Of a stretch of 21,863 nucleotides of DNA, positions 7,241 to 16,140 are shown one piece after another. This DNA comes from an uncultured Caulobacter sp. (GTDB lineage: Bacteria > Pseudomonadota > Alphaproteobacteria > Caulobacterales > Caulobacteraceae), in assembly GCF_937900395.1 (NCBI RefSeq), contig NZ_CALCDX010000230.1, forward strand, positions 1 to 21,863, given 5' to 3'. The translations under genes and the position numbers were made by a program. Position 1 is the first letter of the stretch; each line of letters opens with the position of its first letter. The notes beneath the pieces are model-generated. The model ran no database searches. It saw only the letters and a program-made list of their open reading frames with translations, and had not been told where the DNA came from.

Positions 7241-8275
7241 ATGGACACGATGATGAAGGCCGCCGTGGTGCGCGCCTTTGGCCAGCCGTTGGTGATCGAG
7301 GACCGCCCCCGCCCCAAGCCCGGACGCGGTCAGGTGCTGGTCAAGATCGCCGCCTGCGGCGTCTGCCACACCGATCTGCACGCGGCGCATGGCGACTGGC
7401 CGATCAAGCCATCCCCGCCCTTCGTGCCGGGCCATGAGGGTGTCGGCGCCGTGGTCGAGCTGGGCGAGGATGTCGAGCACCTGAAGATCGGCGACCGGGT
7501 GGGCGTGCCGTGGCTTCACACCGCCTGCGGCCGTTGCGTCCACTGCCTGGCCGGCTGGGAGACGCTCTGTGAAAAGCAGCAGAACACCGGCTACTCGGTC
7601 GATGGCGGCTTCGCCGAATACGTGCTGGCTGACGCCGACTATGTCGGGCTGATCCCGGCGAACCTCTCCTATGTCGAGGCCGCGCCGATCCTGTGCGCCG
7701 GGGTCACGGTCTATAAGGGCTTGAAGGTGCTGGACGCCAAGCCGGGCGATTGGGTGGCGATCTCGGGCGTCGGGGGCCTGGGACACCTCGCCGTGCAATA
7801 CGCCAAGGCCATGGGCTTCAAGGTCGCCGCCGTCGATGTGGCGGAAGACAAGCTGGCCCTGGCCCGCGAGCTGGGGGCTGAACTGACGGTCAACGCCACC
7901 CGCGAGGATCCCGCCGCCGTGTTCCAATCCAAGGTCGGCGGCATGCAGGGCGTGCTGGTGACGGCGGTTTCGCGCACGGCCTTCAGCCAGGCGCTCGGCA
8001 TGGTCCGGCGCGGCGGCACCGTGTCGCTGAACGGCCTGCCGCCGGGCGATTTCCCGCTGTCGATCTTCGACACCGTGCTGCGCGGGATCACCGTGCGCGG
8101 CTCGATCGTCGGCACGCGCCTGGACCTGCAGGAAGCCCTGGCCTTCGCCGCCGACGGCCGGGTCAAGGCGACGGTCTCGACCGAGGGCCTGAGCGCGATC
8201 AACGACATCTTTAGCCGCATGGAAAAGGGCGTCATCGAAGGCCGCGTGGTGCTGGACTTCGAGGGCGCGGCGTGA
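7241..8275 (+). CDS. adhP: Zinc-dependent alcohol dehydrogenase, AdhP-like
   Basis: This 344-residue medium-chain dehydrogenase should oxidise primary alcohols to aldehydes with NAD in the cytosol. The catalytic zinc ligands are C42 (CGVCHTDLH), H65-E66 (PGHEGVG) and C152. The structural zinc lobe is C96, C99, C102 and C110 (CGRCVHCLAGWETLC). The nucleotide loop is GVGGLG (176-181), with an acidic D199 at the end of the next strand, pointing to NAD rather than NADP. NTGYSVDGGFAEY and the C-terminal SRMEKGVIEGRVVLDF match the propanol-preferring AdhP group closely. GGAG at 7231-7234 supports the ATG. The gene overlaps a cytochrome c gene by GTGA, so the two are co-translated. Confidence 0.93.
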   Translation: MDTMMKAAVVRAFGQPLVIEDRPRPKPGRGQVLVKIAACGVCHTDLHAAHGDWPIKPSPPFVPGHEGVGAVVELGEDVEHLKIGDRVGVPWLHTACGRCVHCLAGWETLCEKQQNTGYSVDGGFAEYVLADADYVGLIPANLSYVEAAPILCAGVTVYKGLKVLDAKPGDWVAISGVGGLGHLAVQYAKAMGFKVAAVDVAEDKLALARELGAELTVNATREDPAAVFQSKVGGMQGVLVTAVSRTAFSQALGMVRRGGTVSLNGLPPGDFPLSIFDTVLRGITVRGSIVGTRLDLQEALAFAADGRVKATVSTEGLSAINDIFSRMEKGVIEGRVVLDFEGAA

Positions 8276-8619
8276 GGATCGCCCTGCTGGTCGTGGGCTT
8301 GGCGCTCGCCGCCTCGCCCGCCCTTGGCCAGGCGTCCGCCGCCAATGGCGAACGGATCGCGCAGCGCGCTTGCGGCGGCTGTCACGCGGTGCGCGGGACC
8401 AAGAGCCCGCTTCCGGATGCTCCGCCGTTCGCGCGTCTGCACGAGCGCTATCGGAAGGGGGGCCTCGACGCCCTGCTGGACGAGGGCATGCTGGCCCCGC
8501 CGCTGCCGCCGGAGGAGGGCTCGCCCCGCACCCATCCGCGCATGCCCATGGCCAAGTTCGACGACGACCAGCGGGCGGACCTGAAAGCCTATCTGCACAG
8601 TCTGGAGCCGAAGCGGTAG
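8272..8619 (+). CDS. Small periplasmic c-type cytochrome
   Basis: This 115-residue protein has a signal peptide (MRIALLVVGLALAASPALGQ, cut near residue 20) and a single heme-binding CGGCH (C34, C37, H38). M91 or M93 in HPRMPM is the likely second heme ligand. It is a class I monoheme cytochrome of about 10 kDa once processed, and would carry electrons in the periplasm. The GTG start overlaps the stop of the alcohol dehydrogenase gene, so expression is coupled. The pairing is odd: AdhP-type enzymes pass electrons to NAD in the cytosol and do not need a cytochrome. The link may be shared regulation only. Confidence 0.88.
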   Translation: MRIALLVVGLALAASPALGQASAANGERIAQRACGGCHAVRGTKSPLPDAPPFARLHERYRKGGLDALLDEGMLAPPLPPEEGSPRTHPRMPMAKFDDDQRADLKAYLHSLEPKR

Positions 8620-8663
8620 GGACTCGCGAGCGCCCCTCCGTCACGTCGCCTAGCGGCGCCGCG

Positions 8664-8752
8664 CCACCTCCCCCGCAAGCGGGGCAGGAGGGTGCCGTTC
8701 CTCCTCACCCGTGAAACGGGGGAGGTGGATCGATGCGGATACGCATCGATCC
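8664..8752. repeat. Composite hairpin cluster between convergent genes
   Basis: The outer arms CCACCTCCCCCG (8664-8675) and CGGGGGAGGTGG (8717-8728) are perfect 12-base inverted repeats. Two smaller hairpins nest inside: CCCCGC-AA-GCGGGG (8671-8684) and CCCGT-GAA-ACGGG (8708-8720). A third adjoins: GGATCGATGCG (8727-8737), loop GATA, CGCATCGATCC (8742-8752), a perfect 11-base stem. Its place between the cytochrome and kinase stops suggests a bidirectional terminator or a REP-like dispersed element. No T tract follows. Confidence 0.7.
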
Positions 8753-8777
8753 GGAGGGGGCGTCACAGACGCTCGCC

Positions 8778-10883
8778 CTAGACCTCGGGGATTTCTCGCG
8801 CCGGCCCCGGCGCGTCCTCGGCGTCCAGCGGAAAGCTGATCTCGCAGCGCACCCCGGCCGGATCGTGCTCCAGCCGCACCTGGCCGCGCAGCTCGCGGGC
8901 CAGGGCCTGGGAGACCAGGCGGGTGCCGAAGCCCCGGCGCGTGGGCGCGACGACCGGCGGCCCGCCCTCCTCCGCCCAGACCAGCTCAAGCTGGCCCGCG
9001 GCCACGCGCCAGGTCAGGCGCACGACGCCGTCGGGGACGCTCAAGGCGCCATATTTCAGCGCGTTGGTGCTGAGCTCGTGCAACGCCATGGACAGCGCCA
9101 GCGACCGGGCCGGCGACAGGCTGACCGGGGGCCCCTGGGTGATGAACCGATCGGCCACGAACGGCTCGGCCGCCTGGCGGACCAGATCGCCCAGCTCGGC
9201 GCTGGCCCAGCTGGACTGGGTCAGCAGGTTGTGGGTGGCCGACAGGGCCATCAGCCGTCGATCAAACGCCTCGCGCGCCGTCGCCAGGTCGTCGGACGAC
9301 CGCAGGGTCTGGGCCGCCAGGGACTGGACCGTCGCCAGGGTGTTCTTCACCCGATGGTTCAGCTCGTTGATCAGCAGCCGCTGCAGCTCCTCGGCGCGGC
9401 GGCGCTGGGCCAGTTCAGTCTGGGCCGACTGGTAGAGGCGGGCGTTGTCGATGGCGATGGCCGCGTGCGAGGCCACGCCCTCCGCCAGCCACTGGGCGCG
9501 CTCGTCGAACACGTCCGGATCGGAATGACCAAAGAACAGGCCGCCGATGATCTCGCCGGAGCGCGAACGGACCGGCACAGCCAGATAGCTGCGCACCGGC
9601 AGATGGCCCTTGGGCATGCCGAAATGCGGATCGTTGCGGCCGTAGCGGGGGTCTTGGGTGATGTCGCCCGAGCGGATCGTGGCGGTCCCCTCGAAGGTCG
9701 GGGCGAAGACCTCGGTCGCGCGCGGGTGGCCGAACGCATCGAAGGCCGAGCGCGGCGCGCCCGACAGCGCGTAGAGCATCATCGAGTGGCCCTGGCCGTC
9801 CGGCGCTGAGTAGAAGAACGCCGCGTAGCGCGCGCGCGTCAGGGCCGCGCCGGCGTCGATCACCACCTGCACCGCGCGCTCGAGGTCGAGCTCGGCGGCG
9901 ATCACCGCCCCGGTTTCGTTCAGCACCGCCAGGGCGGCGCTCTCAGCTTTGTAGCGGCTTTCGCTGCGCTCCAGCGCCTCGCGCCCGCGCCGCTCGCTGG
10001 CGACCGCGGCCAGGATCAGGGTGGTCGAGGCCATTACGGCCACGAACTGCTGGGTCAGCAGGATCGCACCGGACGGCCCGGCGTTGTGGAAGGGGCCTCC
10101 GCCCTGCAGTGTCCCGATGAAGGCGCACAGACTTACGAGCAGCGAAGCGAGGGCCGCGCCGCGCGTGTCGAACGCCAGGCCCGCCCAGACCAGCAGCGGA
10201 AATACGAACCAAGCCCGCGAATAGGCCCCCTCGCCACGCAGGAAGATCAGATAGGCCAGCGCGCCGGTGGCCACGCAGATCAGCGTCAGATGGCCAATGC
10301 GCGTCGGCGTCCAGCGCTCCAGCGCGCCGCGCCAGGTCATGAACGCCGGCGCGAAGGTCAGGACGCCGGTCAGGAAGCCGAACCACCAGTTGACGAAGGC
10401 CTGATCGACCTTGCCGGCCGGCGAGCCGCTTAGCAGCAGCATCAGGGCCCCGGCGCTCGCCGAGATGGTCGCCCCGCCGGCGCCGGCGCCGATCACCAGC
10501 CAAAGGGCGCTGGGCAGGCTGTCGAGCTTGGCGTTGGTCTTCAGGCGGTTGAGGATCAGCACCGGGACCAGCGCGCCAAGCGCGGTGGCCGTGGCGATCA
10601 CAAACTGGCTCCATAGGGGCTGCGGCGCGGCCATCACCCAGAAGGTCAGCAAGCGGCCCAGCAGCGCGCCCAGCCAGACGCGCGGGCCGTAGTAGGCGAC
10701 CGCGGCGAGCGCGATGCCGGCGGACGGCCAGAAGGCCGTCCCCGCGCCCGGCACCACGGCCCAGCGCAGACTGACCACCGCGCCGACGCAATAGATCAGG
10801 GCCAGACTGGCGACCAGCAGCCATTCGCGAAGCGTGCGCGGCGTGAGGTTCGCGCGCGCCAGTCCGTCGAGTAACGACGTCAC
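8778..10883 (-). CDS. MASE1-GAF-HWE sensor histidine kinase
   Basis: This is a membrane-bound hybrid-less histidine kinase of about 701 residues. Numbering from the upstream TTG at 10931 (16 residues earlier), residues 36-310 form a MASE1-type sensor with about eight helices (AFWPSAGIALAA near 66, NWWFGFLTGVLTFAP near 181). A GAF domain follows at about 346-500 (RSYLAVPVRSRSGEIIGGLFFGH, then ASHAAIAIDNARLY). The kinase core has the H-box ELNHRVKNTLATVQSLAAQT with H526, the N-box HELSTNALKYGALS with N623, and WAEEGG at 652, the W-x-E that gives the HWE family its name. The GTG at 10883 is preferred because GGGAG lies 8 bases before it. No response regulator gene is nearby. HWE kinases in alphaproteobacteria often act in general stress or light responses. 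Confidence 0.88.
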   Translation of the reverse strand: MTSLLDGLARANLTPRTLREWLLVASLALIYCVGAVVSLRWAVVPGAGTAFWPSAGIALAAVAYYGPRVWLGALLGRLLTFWVMAAPQPLWSQFVIATATALGALVPVLILNRLKTNAKLDSLPSALWLVIGAGAGGATISASAGALMLLLSGSPAGKVDQAFVNWWFGFLTGVLTFAPAFMTWRGALERWTPTRIGHLTLICVATGALAYLIFLRGEGAYSRAWFVFPLLVWAGLAFDTRGAALASLLVSLCAFIGTLQGGGPFHNAGPSGAILLTQQFVAVMASTTLILAAVASERRGREALERSESRYKAESAALAVLNETGAVIAAELDLERAVQVVIDAGAALTRARYAAFFYSAPDGQGHSMMLYALSGAPRSAFDAFGHPRATEVFAPTFEGTATIRSGDITQDPRYGRNDPHFGMPKGHLPVRSYLAVPVRSRSGEIIGGLFFGHSDPDVFDERAQWLAEGVASHAAIAIDNARLYQSAQTELAQRRRAEELQRLLINELNHRVKNTLATVQSLAAQTLRSSDDLATAREAFDRRLMALSATHNLLTQSSWASAELGDLVRQAAEPFVADRFITQGPPVSLSPARSLALSMALHELSTNALKYGALSVPDGVVRLTWRVAAGQLELVWAEEGGPPVVAPTRRGFGTRLVSQALARELRGQVRLEHDPAGVRCEISFPLDAEDAPGPAREIPEV

Positions 10884-11045
10884 GCGCTCCGCTCCCGGCC
10901 CGTCCTCACTCGCAAAATGCCGTCCCCTCAAGTCACCGCTGTCAATCTATGCCCTTCAGGCGACTCGTCGCCAGCGGCGTTCTCTGGGGACGACGAAAAG
11001 TCGCCGGCGGCCGCGTCGAAGCGCCGCCCGGGATACACCTCAACG

Positions 11046-11074
11046 TTGACAGCAAGGTTAATTCGCGCAAAGAT
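11046..11074 (+). promoter_or_regulatory. Candidate housekeeping-type promoter for the nuclease cassette
   Basis: TTGACA (11046-11051) is followed after 15 bases by GCAAAGAT (11067-11074), which resembles the Caulobacter -10 form GCTANAWC at most positions. It points toward the gene at 11257. No other good match is seen in the gap. Confidence 0.3.
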
Positions 11075-11101
11075 TGGAATAAGCGCGGGGGCGCGGGTCG
11101 T

Positions 11102-11118
11102 GCTGGACGGCGTCCAGC
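11102..11118. promoter_or_regulatory. 17-base perfect palindrome upstream of the nuclease cassette
   Basis: GCTGGACG-G-CGTCCAGC is a perfect inverted repeat with a single central base. It lies about 30 bases downstream of the candidate promoter and 139 bases before the first cassette gene. It could be an operator. Confidence 0.4.
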
Positions 11119-11256
11119 TGAAGATTCTCCGTCTTTCTGCGCCTGTACCCGAAAAGTAGCCGACCAGTCCGCGTCTCAATCGCTTTCGCTCGCGCACGGC
11201 TGCGCCGTGGCGCGCGTGATGCTTCGCGTCCGCCCCTTTCTCGACATGGATCGCCG

Positions 11257-11658
11257 ATGAGCATGCCGCTCAAGCAGGTCGCCCAGATCGGAGAGTACGG
11301 TCTTCTGGCCGTGCTGGCGGCGCTGGCCGCCGTTCTGCTCTATCGCGGCCTGGCGAGCGGCCGTTTGCGCCAGCTCGTGGCCGGTCCGCACGGCGGCGGC
11401 CCGAGCCCGGCTCGCGTCCAGGCCCTGGCCATCACCGTCGCCTTCGCCGGCTACTATGTGACCGAAGGCCTTGGGGCGCTGGCGCAAGGTAAGACGAGCC
11501 TGCCGGACATCCGCCCCGAGGTGTTGTCGGCCCTGGGCGCCAGCCTGGGCGTCCACCTGGGCGGCAAGCTCTATGAGCGCCCGACAAGCCCCCCCGACGC
11601 CAAGAAGACCCGCCGCAAGCCCCGCCGCCCCCGGCGGCGCGGCAACGCACAACCCTGA
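11257..11658 (+). CDS. Small membrane protein of unknown function (nuclease cassette gene 1)
   Basis: This is a 133-residue protein that matches no family I can name. It has two likely membrane helices, about residues 14-30 (GLLAVLAALAAVLLY) and 56-75 (ALAITVAFAGYYVTEGLG), and a highly basic C-tail (KKTRRKPRRPRRRGN, from 116). Between the helices and tail is a module SPARVQALAIT...LPDIRPEVLSALGASLGVHLGGK (50-104). The same pattern recurs in the next gene's product. ATG 11257 has only a weak ribosome site; ATG 11263 is an alternative. The gene leads a same-strand set with short gaps (18 and 25 bases) ending in a secreted nuclease. Confidence 0.65.
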   Translation: MSMPLKQVAQIGEYGLLAVLAALAAVLLYRGLASGRLRQLVAGPHGGGPSPARVQALAITVAFAGYYVTEGLGALAQGKTSLPDIRPEVLSALGASLGVHLGGKLYERPTSPPDAKKTRRKPRRPRRRGNAQP

Positions 11659-11676
11659 CCCTGACGGAGATCCGCC

Positions 11677-12096
11677 ATGCCCGCCACGCCCTGGTCCGCC
11701 CTCGCCTATATCGTCGGCATCGCCGTCGTCATCATCATCCTCGGCTTCGCCGCGGTCGTCGTCTGGCGACTGATCACGACGAAGGGCGTCCTGGACGGCC
11801 TGATCGCCGAGCCGACCGACGCCGAGGCGGTCAAGGCCATCACCGACGCGCTGAAGGGCGCCAATCCGCCGGCCAGCCCGGCCGAGGTCGCCGCCGCCAT
11901 CCGGAGCGGCGCGGCCAAGGCCAGCCTCTCACGCTTCCAGTTCCTGATCTTCACCTTCGTGGTCGCGGGGCTCTTTCTGCTGCTGTCGATCGAGGCCGGA
12001 GCCTTCGTGGAGGTGCCGCCGACGGTCCTGGGCCTTATCGGCCTCAGCGGCGGCAGCTTCGTGATTTCCAAGGGCATCTCCAACAGCAGCAATTAG
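11677..12096 (+). CDS. Small membrane protein of unknown function (nuclease cassette gene 2)
   Basis: This is a 139-residue protein with a long N-terminal helix (about 8-31, YIVGIAVVIIILGFAAVVVW), an Ala-rich polar linker (about 45-80, PTDAEAVKAITDALKG), then SLSRFQFLIFTFVVAGLFL (83-101) as a second membrane helix. VPPTVLGLIGLSGGSFVISK (113-132) follows and may dip into the membrane. The second half lines up with residues 50-104 of the preceding product, although overall identity is low. An upstream GGAGA before ATG 11677 supports the start. The family is unrecognised. A role as a membrane partner of the nuclease is an inference from gene order only. Confidence 0.7.
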   Translation: MPATPWSALAYIVGIAVVIIILGFAAVVVWRLITTKGVLDGLIAEPTDAEAVKAITDALKGANPPASPAEVAAAIRSGAAKASLSRFQFLIFTFVVAGLFLLLSIEAGAFVEVPPTVLGLIGLSGGSFVISKGISNSSN

Positions 12097-12121
12097 CGGC
12101 CTCGGGCCTGGGAGACACGCC

Positions 12122-12985
12122 ATGATCCGCTCGCTTCTCGGCGGCGCCGTCCTCGTCGCCGCCCTGGTCGCCGGGCCCTTTTCGCCGGCCGCCGCGCAGA
12201 ACGCCGCGCCCGACGGCGCTCCGACGGCCGCCTGCCTGTCGCGGTTCAAGCCCGTGGCCCTGCCGGTCCATCGCGGCGACGACGTGGCCGGCCAGCAGAT
12301 CCTGATCTGCCGTCCGGGCTACGTGCTGTCGTTCAACAAGGTCACTCGCAACCCCGACTGGGTCGTCGAGCGCCTGACGCCCGCGGCGTTGAAGGGCGGC
12401 GCCAAGCGGTCCGACAAGTTCCTGACCGACACCGCCGCCCAAGGCTACAGCCCAGAGGCCCAGGACTACAGCGACCCGGCCAACCCGCGCGATCGAGGCC
12501 ACCAGGCGCCGGCGGCCGACTTCAAGTTCAGCCAGCCCCAGACCAACGACAGCTTCTACATGACCAACATGTCGCCTCAGGTCGGGCCCGGCTTCAACCG
12601 CGCCCAGTGGCGCTTCCTGGAGGAAGACGTGCGCGCGGCGGTGCTGTGCGGCGGCCACGAGGACGTCATCGTCATCACCGGCCCGATCTATGGCTCGAGC
12701 GCAACCTGGATCGGGCGAAACAAGACCAAGATCCTGTCGCCCGCCGCCTATTTCAAGATCCTCTACGATGTCAGAACCGGTCGGGCCGTAGGCTTCCGGC
12801 TGGACAACAAGGCCTACAAGAAGACCCCGACCGACACCTTCATCGCGCCGATCGCGGATCTCGAGGTCGAGACCGGCCTGAACTTCTTCGCCGACCTGTC
12901 CCGCCGCGACCAGAACCTGCTGGAGCGGCGCAAGGGCGTCTTCTGGGGCCACGGCCAGGCCTGCGCGAACACGGTGAAAGAGTAG
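12122..12985 (+). CDS. Secreted DNA/RNA non-specific endonuclease (NUC1 family)
   Basis: This 287-residue nuclease is of the beta-beta-alpha metal type, related to Serratia nuclease and NucA. A signal peptide (MIRSLLGGAVLVAALVAGPF, likely cut after SPAAA at 25) sends it out of the cytosol. The core motif is DRGHQAPAADF at 124-134, where H127 is the general base. FYMTNMSPQVGPGFNRAQW (146-163) supplies the metal-site Asn, probably N159 by analogy with the family's N-R-x-x-W. VIVITGPIYG (183-191) and FFADLSRRDQNLLE complete the fold. The family cuts single- and double-stranded DNA and RNA with Mg. GGGAG lies 8 bases before the ATG. No cytosolic inhibitor gene is evident. The two preceding small membrane protein genes are on the same strand and probably co-transcribed. 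Confidence 0.88.
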   Translation: MIRSLLGGAVLVAALVAGPFSPAAAQNAAPDGAPTAACLSRFKPVALPVHRGDDVAGQQILICRPGYVLSFNKVTRNPDWVVERLTPAALKGGAKRSDKFLTDTAAQGYSPEAQDYSDPANPRDRGHQAPAADFKFSQPQTNDSFYMTNMSPQVGPGFNRAQWRFLEEDVRAAVLCGGHEDVIVITGPIYGSSATWIGRNKTKILSPAAYFKILYDVRTGRAVGFRLDNKAYKKTPTDTFIAPIADLEVETGLNFFADLSRRDQNLLERRKGVFWGHGQACANTVKE

Positions 12986-12991
12986 AGGCGA

Positions 12992-13006
12992 AGGCCGTCA
13001 CGGCCT
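12992..13006 (+). terminator. Short hairpin after the nuclease gene
   Basis: AGGCCGT-C-ACGGCCT is a tight GC-rich inverted repeat 6 bases after the nuclease stop. No T tract follows, so termination is uncertain. Confidence 0.3.
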
Positions 13007-13080
13007 CTCCCGCCACTCTGCTGCCAACCTTGTCAGCAGTCCCCCTAGCCGTCGGGCGCGCGGGCGCCTAACTTGGGGCC

Positions 13081-15351
<2,271 letters not shown>

Positions 15352-15353
15352 GC

Positions 15354-16103
15354 TTGGCGACGGACGCGCCCAGGGGCGGCCCCGCGCCGGAGCCCTTCCA
15401 GGCGACCGTCGGGCGCAAGGCGCTCGGCGTGGCGCTGGCGTTCGGCCTGACCCTGCTGGGCCTGTTTGGGCTGAACGCGGTCCAGACCCTGCTGGACAAG
15501 CCGAACGAGGCGGTCGTGGCCACGATCCCGGACGTCCTCCTCCTGTGGCGCGAGGAAGAGCCGTCGGCCTATTTCTGGGCGTTCCTGCTGATCGCCTTCC
15601 CGCCGCTGGCCCTGATCCCCGGCGCGTTCGGCGTCAGCCATCGCCAGTTCGTCCCGCTGATGTCCCCGCGCAAGCGGTGGGCGGTCGTCGCCGTGTCGGC
15701 CGCGCTCGTGACCGCCGGCGTCGGCGTGGGCGGCGTCTTCGGCCGCGCCGAGGTCGCCGTCGCCACGCCGTTCGGCGTCAGCTGGCTGAAGGACGGCAAG
15801 CCACAGGAATACTGGTCCTGGGGCGCGGCCACCAGCATCGCCGCCGCCTGCGTGAAGGGCGAGAAGGCGGGCGACTTCGCCCTCAACTACGACGTCACCT
15901 TCCCCACCGGCCGCGAAGCCAACCTGGCCCGGCCGGAAGACAAGATCGCCGACTTGGTCCCCCGCCTGGCGGTGCTGGACACCCGGCTACGGGCTGGCGG
16001 CGTTCCGCGATTCACCAGTGTCGAGCCGGGTTGCGTGGAGCAGGTGGGCCGCCCGCTGGCGCCGGCGGAGCGGGAGACGCTGCGGGGCGTGGTGGGGCGG
16101 TAG
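15354..16103 (+). CDS. Membrane protein of unknown function, tightly linked behind uvrB
   Basis: This is a 249-residue protein if the TTG at 15354 is used, two bases after the uvrB stop. No ATG lies near, and the spacing suggests translational coupling. Three hydrophobic segments are visible: ALGVALAFGLTLLGLFGLNA (about 23-42), FWAFLLIAFPPLALIPGAF (about 75-93) and WAVVAVSAALVTAGVGVGG (about 109-127). The C-terminal half (from AEVAVATPFGVSWLKDG) is soluble and contains a Trp-rich EYWSWGAAT stretch and two Cys. No family is recognised. A role in DNA repair is not implied; the link to uvrB may be positional only. Confidence 0.6.
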   Translation: MATDAPRGGPAPEPFQATVGRKALGVALAFGLTLLGLFGLNAVQTLLDKPNEAVVATIPDVLLLWREEEPSAYFWAFLLIAFPPLALIPGAFGVSHRQFVPLMSPRKRWAVVAVSAALVTAGVGVGGVFGRAEVAVATPFGVSWLKDGKPQEYWSWGAATSIAAACVKGEKAGDFALNYDVTFPTGREANLARPEDKIADLVPRLAVLDTRLRAGGVPRFTSVEPGCVEQVGRPLAPAERETLRGVVGR

Positions 16104-16140
16104 CATTGGCCGCGCGAGCGCCTGGCCGGCTCGGGTGCGA

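Larger units (their letters stand above)
10884..11256. other. Intergenic region between divergent kinase and nuclease cassette
   Basis: This is a 373-base gap between divergent genes. Short open frames here have no recognisable protein character. It holds a candidate plus-strand promoter and a 17-base palindrome, listed separately. Confidence 0.5.

Noticed and set aside
7220..8644. A 474-codon minus-strand frame opposite the alcohol dehydrogenase and cytochrome genes
   Set aside because: It is antisense to two clearly recognised proteins and has only GC-driven composition.
10949..11260. A 103-codon plus-strand gene in the kinase-cassette gap
   Set aside because: It is Arg-rich with no fold and crosses the start of the cassette; a promoter and palindrome explain the region better.
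12986..13080. An SOS box upstream of uvrB
   Set aside because: No GTTC-N7-GTTC or close variant is seen; a CTGCTG/CAGCAG dyad at 13018-13039 is too weak to call.
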